In this document: positions 16,974-25,903 of the stretch, piece after piece
Position numbering within the stretch: position 1 is the first letter of the stretch
Layout of the letters: each line of letters opens with the position of its first letter
Assembly (NCBI RefSeq): GCF_001584325.1
Contig: NZ_LSAZ01000001.1
Location: 40,514-104,513, forward strand
Origin: Bacillus nakamurai
GTDB taxonomy: Bacteria > Bacillota > Bacilli > Bacillales > Bacillaceae
DNA length: 64,000 nucleotides
Reading direction: 5' to 3'
The notes under the pieces: generated by a model
What the model was told of the DNA's origin: nothing
Databases searched by the model: none
What the model saw: the letters and a program-made list of their open reading frames with translations, nothing else
Program-made: the position numbers and the translations under genes

Positions 16974-17309
16974 ATGAACTTAGTGAAATCTAATAAAAAA
17001 TCTTTCTTGTTATTTGGTGCAGCTCTTGCTGCTGCTGCATTAGTTTACGCACTTTTATTAACTGGTACAGAGTTAAATGTTGCAGCGGCTCACACATTTT
17101 CGGCAAATGCTGAATTAGCTTCAACCCTTGGTATCTCTGCAGCAGCTGCTAAAAAAGCAATTGATATTATTGATGCTGCGTCTACAATTGCGTCTATCAT
17201 CTCTTTAATCGGTATTGTCACTGGCGCAGGTGCTATTTCTTATGCTATTGTAGCAACGGCAAAAACTATGATTAAGAAATACGGCAAAAAATACGCTGCC
17301 GCTTGGTAA
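16974..17309 (+). CDS. acnA: Circular bacteriocin precursor (amylocyclicin-type) AcnA
   Basis: A 111-residue precursor: a leader of 47 residues (MNLVKSNKKS..., one hydrophobic stretch at about 11-30, ending SANAE) and a 64-residue core from L48 to W111. The core is Ala/Ile-rich and basic near the C-terminus (KKYGKKYAAAW). It matches amylocyclicin of FZB42 as I remember it, a circularin A/uberolysin-like head-to-tail cyclised peptide that permeabilises Gram-positive membranes; my recollection of FZB42 has Thr where this core has Ala at position 9, plus leader changes. AGGAGATG stands seven bases before the ATG. Followed by a stem structure and acnC. Confidence 0.93.
   Translation: MNLVKSNKKSFLLFGAALAAAALVYALLLTGTELNVAAAHTFSANAELASTLGISAAAAKKAIDIIDAASTIASIISLIGIVTGAGAISYAIVATAKTMIKKYGKKYAAAW
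17115..17306 (+). other. Predicted mature 64-residue circular peptide region
   Basis: Codons 48-111 of acnA. Leu1 is joined to Trp64 in amylocyclicin; both residues are present here (LASTLGISAAAAKK... to ...KKYAAAW). Cleavage after Glu47 is inferred from that precedent, not visible by itself. Confidence 0.8.
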
Positions 17310-17328
17310 GGTAAATTCATAAATACCC

Positions 17329-17357
17329 GCTCTTTTTGGACAAGCTGCAAAAAGAGC
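17329..17357 (+). promoter_or_regulatory. Stem-loop without T tract between acnA and acnC
   Basis: GCTCTTTTT (17329-17337), 11-base loop, AAAAAGAGC (17349-17357), then CTCTCCCCC rather than T residues. It lies 20 bases after the precursor stop. A stem here can protect the 3' end of the precursor message or leak-terminate, giving more precursor than export proteins. Confidence 0.6.
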
Positions 17358-17391
17358 CTCTCCCCCAAAAACATATGGTAAGGATGAAATT

Positions 17392-19047
17392 ATGAAAGTA
17401 AAACAAATAGTTGCTCTTATCAAGTATAATACCCTGTCATCATTTCGTAAAAAGAAGGAAGATTGGAGTATTCCTCATCTAAGTAACAAATTATTGTCAG
17501 CTATCATTATTTCTTGTATATGTTTCTATTTGATTTTATTAGGATGCGGCATTGTATTCGGAACAAAAATGGTTGAGCTTCCCGTTAAAGCGTGGGGGCA
17601 ATTTGTTTTAATAGCGGTTTCGCTTGAGCAGCTTTTTTGGTCGGCTGGCTTTTTTAAAGAAAACCATCATGCGTTTCTATTGGATACGCGTAAAGTCATT
17701 CATCAATTAAAAAAAGTTCGTTTTTTACAGCTGTTTTCTGTGTTTATCGGGCAGTCACTCAAAAAAACGATTATCATTTGGTACCTTTTTGTTTTTCCTT
17801 TATTTTTATTTTTAAGCAGTGCTGGTATGTCTAAAGTTTATCCTGCTGCCGTATTCATGTTAGGAACAGTTTATTTTTGTCTTAACTTATTTTTATCTAT
17901 GCTGTTTTCATATGTTTTATATGCTCTTACAAATATATGGAGCAAACTATTTTATTTTAAAGTAATGAAAGGGATTTTATTTGCCTTCAGTTTGTTGATT
18001 CCGCTTGTAATTGGGTATATTGTTTATCTTCTTGTGTTTGGCGGGCATACAATGAGGGACATCTCCGATTTTATGGAATCGCCAGCTTTTAAACAAATAT
18101 TAATGAATACGCCATATGTGTTTTTAGCATTCCGTGCACATTCTGTTCTGTTCTTTGTCACAGCGCTGGCTGCTGCGGGGCTTTTGGTCATAGGGCTGTT
18201 TAAAATATGGTCTGCTGCTCTGAAAAAAATGGATCTCATCCCTTATATTTATTTATCAAAAACTGATTTTTCACCGAGGCTGCAATTAAATAGTAAGCAT
18301 AAAATCTTTCGTGCCATCTTTCAAAAGGATTTGCTGTTCTTATTAAGAATAGACGGTTTTTTTATCAGGAATTTTGGCAGTATGCTTTATCTGTTAATGT
18401 TGTTTATAGGCTTTAGCATTCCGCTGCTTTCCCATCATTTTACCGGATATTCAACAGCTGCAATTGTTTCAGCTTCGGTCGTCATTGCTAATTTTTCTTA
18501 TCAGCTCGTAGGAGATGCGCTGAAAACAATATTGTCAGTTGACGGAGAAATAAAAAATCAGCATCTGTTTCATCGAAATATTAAAAATGCTTGGCAAATG
18601 GTGTTTCCGAAAGTATGTATTTATAATCTTTCGGTTTTAATATACTCGTTCATTATCTCCATTTTGATAACCTTGTTTTTTCCATCTTCTGCGGCGCTGA
18701 CTATCTACTTGTTTATTGTATTTGTATGTTCGGGTTTTTTATACAGTCTTGCACAAATTTCAAGCACTGCGCTGTATCCCAAGAAAAACTGGGAACATCT
18801 TTATGAAATTGGAGAAGCGGGAAAAGCAAAGACGTATAACAATTTATACGGTTCCTTTATTTTCATTGTGTCGCTTCAAATAGCTGCAATTACGACATAT
18901 CTGATTTATAAAAAACCTGAACTTGAAACGATACTGATTCACTCGGCTTCAGGTGTTTTGATCCTGTTCACGCTATTAAACTATGGAGTCATGTTTCTTT
19001 TTCTTCGAAGAATCAATATGGCGGAAAGGTTTGCGAACAATGATTAA
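17392..19047 (+). CDS. acnC: AcnC, large membrane protein of the bacteriocin cluster
   Basis: A 551-residue polytopic membrane protein with about ten hydrophobic segments, starting with a basic cytosolic stretch (MKVKQIVALIKYNTLSSFRKKKED). It sits between the precursor and the ABC ATPase gene and overlaps the latter by eight bases. The organisation suggests an ABC-2-like permease partner or maturation protein, as for the homologous genes of circularin/uberolysin-type clusters. No catalytic motif was recognised. AAGGATG precedes the ATG. In FZB42 the gene in this place is acnC. Confidence 0.75.
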   Translation: MKVKQIVALIKYNTLSSFRKKKEDWSIPHLSNKLLSAIIISCICFYLILLGCGIVFGTKMVELPVKAWGQFVLIAVSLEQLFWSAGFFKENHHAFLLDTRKVIHQLKKVRFLQLFSVFIGQSLKKTIIIWYLFVFPLFLFLSSAGMSKVYPAAVFMLGTVYFCLNLFLSMLFSYVLYALTNIWSKLFYFKVMKGILFAFSLLIPLVIGYIVYLLVFGGHTMRDISDFMESPAFKQILMNTPYVFLAFRAHSVLFFVTALAAAGLLVIGLFKIWSAALKKMDLIPYIYLSKTDFSPRLQLNSKHKIFRAIFQKDLLFLLRIDGFFIRNFGSMLYLLMLFIGFSIPLLSHHFTGYSTAAIVSASVVIANFSYQLVGDALKTILSVDGEIKNQHLFHRNIKNAWQMVFPKVCIYNLSVLIYSFIISILITLFFPSSAALTIYLFIVFVCSGFLYSLAQISSTALYPKKNWEHLYEIGEAGKAKTYNNLYGSFIFIVSLQIAAITTYLIYKKPELETILIHSASGVLILFTLLNYGVMFLFLRRINMAERFANND

Positions 19048-19744
19048 ATTGGTGAATATACAGAAAAATTATAGTGAAAAACAGGTGTTAAGAAATGTTT
19101 CTTTTGAAGTGAAAAAAGGTTCAATCTATGCTTTGTTAGGGACAAATGGAGTTGGAAAAACAACAACATTAAAAATTATTTCCGGGTTGCTTAAACCAAC
19201 TTCCGGGTACGTATTGATTGATGGAAAAGAGATGGATTCAGAGCAGGGAGGGCAAATATCAGCTGATATTGGATTTGTACCCGACCATGCGTTTTTATAT
19301 GATTATTTAACTGGAGTTGAATACTTACGTTTTACAGCCGAAATGTTTCAAGTACCTTCTCAACAGACAAATGATTATATTGACAATATGTTAGATACAG
19401 TAAAGCTTTCTCAAGACGGGAACCAGCTCATTAAAACGTATTCACACGGCATGAAACAAAAACTGTCAATTGCGGCCGCACTCATTCATCAGCCCAAAAT
19501 TTTAATTCTTGACGAGCCGTTAACCGGCATTGATTTAATAAGCGGGAAGACCATACGCACGTTATTAAAAGAGTACGTAAAAAGAGGAAATACAGTCTTG
19601 TTATCTACTCATTTGCTGGAGCTTGCTCATTCTTTGTGTGATACGATCGGTATAATTCATGAGGGAATCTTTGCAGCGGAATATCAATCATCACAGCATT
19701 CTTTAGAAGAAATTGAAGAAATGGCTGAGAGTATATATACATGA
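19040..19744 (+). CDS. acnD: AcnD, ABC transporter ATPase
   Basis: ABC ATP-binding subunit of 234 residues from the ATG at 19040. Walker A is LLGTNGVGKTTTL near residue 35, the signature segment is KTYSHGMKQKLSIAAAL near 135 (SHGMK in place of LSGGQ, as in many exporter ATPases), Walker B is ILILDEPLTGID near 155, and the switch His is in LLSTHLLE. It should power export of the bacteriocin or producer self-protection together with AcnC/AcnE. It overlaps the end of acnC by eight bases and acnE by an ATGA, so translation is coupled. The frame is open further upstream within acnC, but those starts lack a site. Confidence 0.9.
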   Translation: MIKLVNIQKNYSEKQVLRNVSFEVKKGSIYALLGTNGVGKTTTLKIISGLLKPTSGYVLIDGKEMDSEQGGQISADIGFVPDHAFLYDYLTGVEYLRFTAEMFQVPSQQTNDYIDNMLDTVKLSQDGNQLIKTYSHGMKQKLSIAAALIHQPKILILDEPLTGIDLISGKTIRTLLKEYVKRGNTVLLSTHLLELAHSLCDTIGIIHEGIFAAEYQSSQHSLEEIEEMAESIYT

Positions 19745-20268
19745 TGAGCCGGATCTCGCAGTCAGTTAAGATGTCCTTCTTCCCCTTGATCGCATCATTG
19801 CTGTTTTTTATAGGCGGTGTGGTTACTGCAGTGTTTTCAGATGATTTTTTTTCCGCGGCGCCTTATAACGGTTCGGCAGGCGCAGTTGAATTGTTGAAGA
19901 ATAATGCAATAGCTTGTCTGTTTTTAACGGCAGGTTTTTTTACTTTTGGTTTAACCTCGATATTTTATTTGTTTTCTAATGGGTTTATTTTGAGCGGCTC
20001 GATTATAGAAAGCCTGCATAACGGAGTTCCTTTTTATCAGATTATTTTACTGCTAATTCCTCATGGAATCTTTGAAGTGCCTGCGTTATTATTAAGTGGC
20101 GTTATTGGTTTTAAGAGTGTTGAACTGGTCATTAGGCTGTGCTTTTCTAAGCAAAAAAAGATTATGATTACGATGTTTAAACATATGGGCATTATGGTGC
20201 TGTGCATTATTTGTTTACTTATCGCTGCGGCAATAGTTGAGGCTTATATCACACCAATATTTAAGTAG
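19741..20268 (+). CDS. acnE: AcnE, SpoIIM/DUF95-family membrane protein
   Basis: A 175-residue membrane protein with about five helices. The FYLFSNGFILSGSIIE and LLLIPHGIFEVPALLLSG segments resemble the DUF95 (stage II sporulation protein M-like) family, which is a standard member of circular bacteriocin clusters and is proposed to act with the ABC ATPase in secretion or maturation. The ATG overlaps the acnD stop (ATGA). Followed after ten bases by acnF. Confidence 0.85.
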   Translation: MMSRISQSVKMSFFPLIASLLFFIGGVVTAVFSDDFFSAAPYNGSAGAVELLKNNAIACLFLTAGFFTFGLTSIFYLFSNGFILSGSIIESLHNGVPFYQIILLLIPHGIFEVPALLLSGVIGFKSVELVIRLCFSKQKKIMITMFKHMGIMVLCIICLLIAAAIVEAYITPIFK

Positions 20269-20278
20269 AAGGGGCAGA

Positions 20279-20503
20279 ATGAATATGAGAAGTAAATTAT
20301 CATTGATCGGAGTGCCGATTGTTATGATCATAGGGTATGTCATTTCTTTATCCTTTGAGTGGTTATTTCCTGTTCTTACTTTTGGGGCAGCGGGATTGTA
20401 TATTTTTTTATTTGCCCCTTTTCATAAAATGATTCGCTACGTTTTTTTGCTTATCTTTCTCATTAATCTTTTGTCCAGTATTGTTCTCTATTATAATATT
20501 TAA
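20279..20503 (+). CDS. acnF: AcnF, small hydrophobic basic protein, probable immunity
   Basis: A 74-residue protein with three closely spaced hydrophobic segments (IGVPIVMIIGYVISLS, FPVLTFGAAGLYIFLF, YVFLLIFLINLLSSIV) and several basic residues. Small cationic membrane proteins at the end of circular bacteriocin operons usually give producer immunity, and acnF has this place in FZB42. AAGGGG stands seven bases before the ATG at 20279; an ATG six bases on is an alternative. Last gene, followed by a terminator. Confidence 0.75.
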   Translation: MNMRSKLSLIGVPIVMIIGYVISLSFEWLFPVLTFGAAGLYIFLFAPFHKMIRYVFLLIFLINLLSSIVLYYNI

Positions 20504-20532
20504 AAAGACATTCAATACATGAATGTCTTTTT
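20503..20532. terminator. Terminator after acnF, shared with guaC
   Basis: AAAAAGACATTCA / TGAATGTCTTTTTT with a short loop (20503-20532). A runs on the left make it usable for the convergent guaC too. It also marks the right border of the bacteriocin block. Confidence 0.85.
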
Positions 20533-20544
20533 TGTAATTGCTGT

Positions 20545-21525
20545 TTAAAATTTATCGCCATTAAAAATCGAGTTTTTCACGATGACGTAATCAACATTTC
20601 GAATCGCCTCAAGCTTGTTTCCGCCGGCGTAAGAAATTGAGGATTGCAGATCCTGTTCCATTTCAGTCAGCGTGTCTTGTAAAGAGCCTTTATGCTCGAC
20701 ATGCATTTTTTTGCCCTCAACATTTTTCTTCTCGCCTTTTTGATATTCGGAAGCGGAACCGAAATATTCCTTATACAGCTTTCCGTCTATTTCAATCGTT
20801 TTTCCCGGTGATTCTTCGTGTCCGGCAAACAGTGATCCGATCATGACCATTGCTGCTCCGAAGCGGATTGATTTCGCGATATCGCCGTGCGTGCGTATGC
20901 CGCCGTCTGCAATAATCGGTTTGCTCGCCGCTTTTGCGCACCAGCGGAGTGCGGCTAATTGCCATCCTCCCGTTCCGAAACCTGTTTTTATTTTTGTGAT
21001 GCAAACCTTCCCTGGACCGATTCCCACTTTTGTCGCATCAGCACCCGCGCGTTCTAATTCCCTTACGGCTTCCGGCGTTCCGACATTGCCTGCAATGACG
21101 AAGCTTTCCGGCACATTCTCTTTAATAAATTGAATCATCTCAATCACGGCATTGGAATGGCCGTGGGCGATGTCAATTGTGATGTAATCCGGCACTAGCT
21201 GCTGTTCTTTTAATTCCCGGATGAAGACATAATCATTTTCCTTCACGCCGACACTGATGGAAGAAATAAGCCCGCGCGCTTTCATGTCTTGGACAAAGGA
21301 TAACCGTTTTTCCGGCTCAAAACGGTGCATGATATAAAAGTAACCGTTCTCCGCAAGCCAAATTGCGATGTTCTCATCTATAATCGTTTGCATATTTGCC
21401 GGTACGACCGGAAGCTTAAATGTGTGCCCGCCCAATGTCACGGATGTATCACATTCAGATCGGCTGTTCACAATACACTTTGCAGGAATTAATTGAATAT
21501 CTTCATAATCAAATGCGTTTTCCAT
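20545..21525 (-). CDS. guaC: GMP reductase
   Basis: NADPH-dependent deamination of GMP to IMP, linking guanine and adenine nucleotide pools. The 326-residue TIM-barrel protein belongs to the IMPDH/GMPR family without CBS domains; the catalytic Cys lies in [11 protein letters not shown] (about residue 175), followed by the [20 protein letters not shown] phosphate loop region. ATG at 21525 has AGGGG eight bases upstream. Transcribed alone, convergent with the bacteriocin operon. In B. subtilis (yumD) the gene is in the PurR regulon; a PurBox-like pair is visible upstream. Confidence 0.96.
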   Translation of the reverse strand: MENAFDYEDIQLIPAKCIVNSRSECDTSVTLGGHTFKLPVVPANMQTIIDENIAIWLAENGYFYIMHRFEPEKRLSFVQDMKARGLISSISVGVKENDYVFIRELKEQQLVPDYITIDIAHGHSNAVIEMIQFIKENVPESFVIAGNVGTPEAVRELERAGADATKVGIGPGKVCITKIKTGFGTGGWQLAALRWCAKAASKPIIADGGIRTHGDIAKSIRFGAAMVMIGSLFAGHEESPGKTIEIDGKLYKEYFGSASEYQKGEKKNVEGKKMHVEHKGSLQDTLTEMEQDLQSSISYAGGNKLEAIRNVDYVIVKNSIFNGDKF

Positions 21526-21543
21526 ACATAACACCCCTAAAAA

Positions 21544-21616
21544 CGAATGATAAAATTAATAAACAAATAAAATGTTCGTCTTTTTATAATGTACTTCGTT
21601 TTGTAGCTGATGTCAA
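21544..21616 (-). promoter_or_regulatory. guaC promoter with PurBox-like pair
   Basis: On the minus strand TTGACA (21616-21611), 17 bases, TACATT (21593-21588) is a strong promoter. Downstream lie two inverted CGAA elements: AAGACGAACATTT on the minus strand (core 21578-21574) and AAAACGAATGAT on the plus strand (core 21544-21548). Read on the plus strand this is GAAT-N25-GTTC, close to the GAAC-N24-GTTC PurR pattern. PurR control is inference from this and from the known regulon. Confidence 0.55.
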
Positions 21617-21657
21617 ATATTTTCATGTTTCTTTATGGTAAGGCGAATGCCGGCGGC

Positions 21658-21686
21658 TTGTCATCCGTACGGAGTTTGGTTATCAT
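21658..21686 (+). promoter_or_regulatory. Candidate promoter of yuzG
   Basis: TTGTCA (21658-21663), 17 bases, TATCAT (21681-21686), about 70 bases before yuzG and divergent from the guaC promoter. Confidence 0.5.
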
Positions 21687-21756
21687 AGTGGTATTGGATT
21701 TTCAGATCAACTGTTTGTCTTTATAGATAGGGAAGAAACAAGAGGGAGGGTTCGGT

Positions 21757-21900
21757 GTGAACCAAGAGCAGCACGAACACAATCCAAAAGCCCAAAAAAT
21801 TCAGGATCGGATTATTTTAGGAACGATCTGGGTCGTGTCAGCACTTGTCATTGCGCTCGTTGTCGGAACGGTCATGAATTATATTTGGATGTTTAAATAA
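21757..21900 (+). CDS. yuzG: Small single-span membrane protein YuzG
   Basis: A 47-residue protein, GTG start at 21757 behind GGGAGGG. The first 20 residues are charged and hydrophilic (MNQEQHEHNPKAQKIQD), then one membrane helix (LGTIWVVSALVIALVVGTVM) and a short tail YIWMFK. Synteny between guaC and yumC matches yuzG of B. subtilis. Function unknown to me. The clean ribosome-binding site, own promoter and terminator support that it is real despite its size. Confidence 0.75.
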   Translation: MNQEQHEHNPKAQKIQDRIILGTIWVVSALVIALVVGTVMNYIWMFK

Positions 21901-21940
21901 AAAAGAGTCTGTGCCAAGATGACACAGACTCTTTTTTATT
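21899..21940. terminator. Bidirectional terminator between yuzG and yumC
   Basis: AAAAAAGAGTCTGTG / CACAGACTCTTTTTT around loop CCAAGATGA; serves both convergent genes. Confidence 0.9.
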
Positions 21941-21941
21941 A

Positions 21942-22937
21942 TTATTTTTCAAACATGCTTGTGGAATGCAGAGGCTGGACGCGCGCTTTCGGGTCCATGT
22001 AAGCCTTTGCGTTGTTCACGGCTGTCGGCGCTTCGCCGAAACCGCTGGCGATCAGTTTTACTTTTCCTTCATATGTGCAGATGTCTCCCGCAGCGAAGAA
22101 GCCTTCAATATTAGTTTCCATTGTGCTTTTCACCACAATGGAGTTTTTTTCGATTTCAAGTCCCCAGTTTTTAATCGGGCCAAGAGAAGAAACAAAGCCG
22201 TAGTTTACGATCAGGTCATCAATTTCGACAATTTCTTTACGGTCGCCTTTCACTTCTTCAAGCACGAGCTGCTCAATCCGGTCTTCACCGACAAGCTCAG
22301 TCGGAACAAACGGCGTAAGCACTTTTACTTTAGAATTATGCAGGTTTTCTACACTGTGCTCGTGCGCGCGGAATTTGTCGCGGCGGTGAATGATGCTTAC
22401 TTCTTTCGCAATCGGCTCAAGCATAAGCGCCCAGTCCACTGCGGAATCTCCGCCGCCCAGAACCGCAACGCGTCTGCCCGCGAATTGATTGAGGTCGTCA
22501 ATGAAATAATGAAGGTTCTTTCCTTCATATTGTTCAGCTGATTCAAGCTCAAGCTTTCTCGGCTTAAATGCTCCGTTTCCTGCAGTGATGATCACTGTTT
22601 TTGAATAATGCGTTTCTGAGTTCGTTACAAGCTTAAACACGCCGTCTGCTTGCTTTTCAACTGATTCAACGGCTTGCTCTAAGCAGATTGTCTGATCAAA
22701 TTTTTCCATCTGCTCTTTCAGGTTATTCACGAGCTCTTGTGCGCGGATTTTCGGGAATCCGGCTACATCATAAATATATTTTTCAGGATACAGCGCGCTG
22801 AGCTGGCCGCCAAGCTGGGGCAGGCTTTCAATGATTTTGACGCTTGCCTGTCTCATTCCCCCGTAAAATGCAGTAAACAGGCCGACCGGGCCGCCGCCGA
22901 TAACCGTAATATCGTAAACCTTTGAATCCTCTTGCAT
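21942..22937 (-). CDS. yumC: Ferredoxin/flavodoxin-NADP+ reductase, type 2 (YumC)
   Basis: Homodimeric thioredoxin-reductase-like ferredoxin-NADP+ reductase, 331 residues, reported as essential in B. subtilis. FAD motif [16 protein letters not shown] near residue 12, NADPH motif [16 protein letters not shown] near 165, and [20 protein letters not shown] near 290. Unlike thioredoxin reductase there is no CxxC between the domains, which separates YumC from TrxB. ATG at 22937 follows TTTAGGAGGCAATTTGGT-like sequence. Monocistronic. Confidence 0.95.
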   Translation of the reverse strand: MQEDSKVYDITVIGGGPVGLFTAFYGGMRQASVKIIESLPQLGGQLSALYPEKYIYDVAGFPKIRAQELVNNLKEQMEKFDQTICLEQAVESVEKQADGVFKLVTNSETHYSKTVIITAGNGAFKPRKLELESAEQYEGKNLHYFIDDLNQFAGRRVAVLGGGDSAVDWALMLEPIAKEVSIIHRRDKFRAHEHSVENLHNSKVKVLTPFVPTELVGEDRIEQLVLEEVKGDRKEIVEIDDLIVNYGFVSSLGPIKNWGLEIEKNSIVVKSTMETNIEGFFAAGDICTYEGKVKLIASGFGEAPTAVNNAKAYMDPKARVQPLHSTSMFEK

Positions 22938-23247
22938 ACCAAATTGCCTCCTAAATGAAAATTGTTATTAATTATAACATACAATTTGAAACTATGACGA
23001 GTGGAGAAACCCGCTCGGCCGCTTCATTCTTGAAAAATATTCATGCCGCCGCTAAGATGGGGACAAATTCCATTCTGTTTTTTCCTGAATGTTTTCCGTT
23101 TCTCCCGGATAGTATGGTGATATGCAGACATGTGCGGTTTTCTAAAAAATTTATAATTCATTTCATAAAATCCCGCCAATAAGCTGAAGCTATTACAAAT
23201 GTTGATTTGATAATGCGTCTAACAGCAAAAAAAAGAAGGTGGATGTG
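22938..23247. other. Intergenic region between yumC and yumB
   Basis: Divergent spacer of 310 bases. The left end holds the yumC ribosome-binding site and an extended -10 element on the minus strand, TG-T-TATAAT (22979-22971). A short open frame 22955-23182 on the plus strand has no ribosome-binding site and unbiased codons and is judged spurious. No confident promoter for yumB was found. Confidence 0.5.
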
Positions 23248-24468
23248 ATGGCATTGAATAAACCCAAAATTGTGGTTTTAGGTGCAGGTTATGGTGGATT
23301 AATGACAGTGACGAGGCTTCCGAAGCATATCAGCGCAAATGATGCTGAGATTACTTTAGTCAATAAGCACAACTATCATTATGAGACGACATGGATGCAT
23401 GAGGCGAGTGCAGGAACGCTGCACCATGACCGCTGCAGATATCAAATAAAAGATGTGATAAATGAATCGCGTGTCAAGTTTGTGCAGGATACGGTGAAAG
23501 CGATTGATGTTCAAAATAAAAAAGTGAGCCTTTCAAATGGAGACATTCCATACGATTATCTTGTCATCGGGCTTGGCGCCGTTCCGGAAACATTCGGTAT
23601 TAAAGGTTTAAAAGAATTCGCATTTCCGATTGCTAATATCAATACGTCGCGCCGGTTGAAGGAACACATTGAGCTGCAATTTGCGACATACAATACTGAG
23701 GCTGAAAAGCGTCCCGACCGCTTAACCATTGTCGTCGGCGGCGCGGGTTTTACCGGCATTGAATTTCTGGGTGAGCTTGCCAACCGCATGCCGGAGCTAT
23801 GCAGAAATTATGATGTTGATGAAAGCCTGGCCCGGATCGTCTGCGTCGAGGCTGCCCCGACTGTCCTGCCGGGCTTTGATCCAGAGCTTGTAGATTACGC
23901 CGTCCATTATCTTGAAGGGAAAGGCGTTGAGTTTAAAATCGGCACTGCTGTTCAAGAATGCAGGGCAGACGGTGTCATGGTCGGAAAAAAAGACGAAGAG
24001 CCTGAAGAAATTAAATCGCAGACCGTTGTGTGGGCGGCAGGTGTGCGCGGACATCCGATCGTGGAGGAAGCAGGTTTTGAAAACATGCGCGGCCGTGTCA
24101 AGGTGAACCCTGATCTTCGGGCGCCCGGTCATGATAATGTCTTTATTCTCGGCGACAGCTCCCTTTTTATAAATGAAGAGACGGAACGGCCTTATCCGCC
24201 GACTGCGCAGATTGCGATGCAGCAAGGGGAAACAGTCGCTAAAAACTTAGGCCGCTTGATGAAAGGGGGCCAGCTTGAAGAATTCAAGCCGGATATTAAA
24301 GGAACGGTAGCTTCCCTCGGAGAGCATAACGCGGTCGGAGTCGTTTACGGCAAGAAGCTGAAAGGCACGCCGGCGTCCTTTATGAAAAAGGTAATCGACA
24401 ACCGTTCATTGTTTATGATCGGAGGACTCGGTCTGACACTGAAAAAAGGGAAATTTAAATTCTTCTGA
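23248..24468 (+). CDS. yumB: Type II NADH dehydrogenase YumB
   Basis: NDH-2 family quinone-reducing NADH dehydrogenase, 406 residues. FAD motif [18 protein letters not shown] near the N-terminus, NADH-binding motif [17 protein letters not shown] near 160, second FAD motif [11 protein letters not shown] near 300, and the [14 protein letters not shown] quinone-site region near 320. The C-terminus ends in hydrophobic then basic residues ([19 protein letters not shown]), fitting attachment to the inner membrane face. ATG at 23248 has GAAGGTGG upstream; an ATG nine bases before overlaps that site. Paralogue of yutJ. Confidence 0.93.
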   Translation: MALNKPKIVVLGAGYGGLMTVTRLPKHISANDAEITLVNKHNYHYETTWMHEASAGTLHHDRCRYQIKDVINESRVKFVQDTVKAIDVQNKKVSLSNGDIPYDYLVIGLGAVPETFGIKGLKEFAFPIANINTSRRLKEHIELQFATYNTEAEKRPDRLTIVVGGAGFTGIEFLGELANRMPELCRNYDVDESLARIVCVEAAPTVLPGFDPELVDYAVHYLEGKGVEFKIGTAVQECRADGVMVGKKDEEPEEIKSQTVVWAAGVRGHPIVEEAGFENMRGRVKVNPDLRAPGHDNVFILGDSSLFINEETERPYPPTAQIAMQQGETVAKNLGRLMKGGQLEEFKPDIKGTVASLGEHNAVGVVYGKKLKGTPASFMKKVIDNRSLFMIGGLGLTLKKGKFKFF

Positions 24469-24492
24469 AAACCCGCAGGCGCGGGTTTTTAT
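24469..24492 (+). terminator. Terminator after yumB
   Basis: AAAACCCGC, loop AGGC, GCGGGTTTT, then T/A-rich tail. Confidence 0.85.
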
Positions 24493-24642
24493 TTCTTTTA
24501 AAAAATGGCGGAACGAAAAGGATACAGAAGTAAAAATAAGATGTTTCCGCTTACATCAAATGATTTGTCACATCTTCTGACTTGGTGCTTGACAATGAGA
24601 TATGTTATATTATCAGAAAATTAAGAAAAAAGGGTGATCCGC

Positions 24643-24771
24643 ATGAAAACGACAGCAAAAAGCACTGTGGCCGCGTGCCCGTTCTGCTCTGGTAAAGGTT
24701 ATTTTCAATTGCTTCTTGGCGGCTCCGAAACATGTCCCTCCTGCCAGGGAAGCGGCAAAGAGAGACGCTGA
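24643..24771 (+). CDS. yuiA: Small DnaJ-type zinc-motif protein YuiA
   Basis: A 42-residue protein with two CxxC pairs, ACPFCSGKGYF and TCPSCQGSGKE, exactly the CxxCxGxG half-repeats of the DnaJ zinc-finger, so it should bind one zinc ion. AAGGGTGAT stands before the ATG at 24643. Position between yumB and yuiB fits yuiA of B. subtilis. A TTGACA at 24591-24596 lies upstream, but its spacing to the TATATT/TATTAT boxes is not ideal. Function unknown to me. Confidence 0.8.
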   Translation: MKTTAKSTVAACPFCSGKGYFQLLLGGSETCPSCQGSGKERR

Positions 24772-24840
24772 TTTTTCCAGACGTTGACTTTTTTACCGCC
24801 CCCGAGGTACACTGAAAGTGCTTTAGGGGGGTGGTTGTTT

Positions 24841-25161
24841 ATGATTAGTCTGCCTGTCGTCATCATCTCAATTGTTTTATTTTTTGTTTTGTTTTTCGGC
24901 ATTGGCTTTCTGTTAAACATGCTGCTGAGGATGTCTTGGATTATGGCTGTTGTATATCCGATTGTATGCCTTTTCATTATCAGCAATAAAAAGATGATCA
25001 GTTACGTGCAGGCCCCGGGAGAATCTTTTCAAAGCTTGTTTCAGCGCGTGATGTCATTAGCGATCGCCGATGTTGTGATTTTGGCCGGCGGACTGGCCGG
25101 AGCTATTATGTCAGGCATTGCGATTAAGGCGCTTAGAAAAAGAGGATATCAAATGTTTTAA
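24841..25161 (+). CDS. yuiB: Small membrane protein YuiB
   Basis: A 106-residue integral membrane protein with three hydrophobic segments (residues about 3-28, 32-46 and 76-95) and a basic C-terminus (KALRKRGYQMF). The ATG at 24841 follows AGGGGGGTGG; the frame is open upstream to 24784, but that part is rich in proline and lacks a site. It follows yuiA by 69 bases and is closed by a terminator, so yuiA-yuiB may be one unit. No known function from sequence. Confidence 0.8.
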   Translation: MISLPVVIISIVLFFVLFFGIGFLLNMLLRMSWIMAVVYPIVCLFIISNKKMISYVQAPGESFQSLFQRVMSLAIADVVILAGGLAGAIMSGIAIKALRKRGYQMF

Positions 25162-25163
25162 GC

Positions 25164-25192
25164 TCGCTTTCTTATTTGAGAAAGCTTTTTTT
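25164..25192 (+). terminator. Terminator after yuiB
   Basis: GCTTTCT (25166-25172), loop, AGAAAGC (25179-25185), T tract. Confidence 0.75.
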
Positions 25193-25255
25193 GTATGATG
25201 CCGCTTTTGTATAGTGTCTCCCCGAGTTGGGAACAATGACTCGGAGGAGAGGTGA

Positions 25256-25903
25256 TTGATATTGACGATAATCAGGCGCATATTCATGATCGTGCTCTTT
25301 TTGGGTGCATGTAACGCCACATACTTTGCCATCACCGGAGTGGAAGCGAAGGACCTGTCGAACTGGATGATTAAAAATCATGGGGAACAATTGGAGAAAA
25401 TACGTATCCCGCTTCAGTCATTACAGGATCATCCGAAAAGGAAGGCTTCAGGCGAAGTAAAGCCATTGGAAGAAGCTTTTGATTGGAAACGCTATCCGTC
25501 ACATAAGGTGACTGCAACCGGATATACGGCCGGGGCGGAATCAACGGGGAAATCCCCGGGCCACCCGCAGTACGGCATTACATATTCAGGCGTGAAGGTC
25601 AAACGTGATTTATATTCTACGGTTGCCGCCGATCCGTCTGTTTTTCCGATCGGGACCATTTTGTTTATCCCGAATTACGGGTACGGAGTAGTGGCTGACA
25701 CCGGTTCAAAAATAAAAGGCAGCCGTCTTGATCTCTACTTTGACACTGTGAAGGAAGTTTATAACAACTGGGGCAAAAAAACACTGGATGTTTATATCGT
25801 AAAAAAAGGTAACGGAACGGTTACCGAGAAAGAATTAGTAAAGCTGAATGAAACAAAGTCTTTACAAGTATTCAGAAACCAGTATAAAACCGTTAAAGAA
25901 TAA
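25256..25903 (+). CDS. yuiC: 3D-domain cell-wall enzyme YuiC (Sps family)
   Basis: Exported protein of about 215 residues with an N-terminal membrane segment ([22 protein letters not shown]) and a C-terminal 3D domain, the MltA-like double-psi beta-barrel named for three Asp. Those are visible in [26 protein letters not shown] and SRLDLYFD. YuiC is described as a muralytic stationary-phase survival protein that cuts peptidoglycan like a lytic transglycosylase. Start is the TTG at 25256 behind GGAGG, with another TTG at 25262 almost as good. Convergent with yuiD. Confidence 0.88.
   Translation: MILTIIRRIFMIVLFLGACNATYFAITGVEAKDLSNWMIKNHGEQLEKIRIPLQSLQDHPKRKASGEVKPLEEAFDWKRYPSHKVTATGYTAGAESTGKSPGHPQYGITYSGVKVKRDLYSTVAADPSVFPIGTILFIPNYGYGVVADTGSKIKGSRLDLYFDTVKEVYNNWGKKTLDVYIVKKGNGTVTEKELVKLNETKSLQVFRNQYKTVKE

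Noticed and set aside
22955..23182. Open frame of 75 codons between yumC and yumB
   Set aside because: No ribosome-binding site, overlaps the yumC leader and promoter, codon use unlike neighbours, no recognisable domain.
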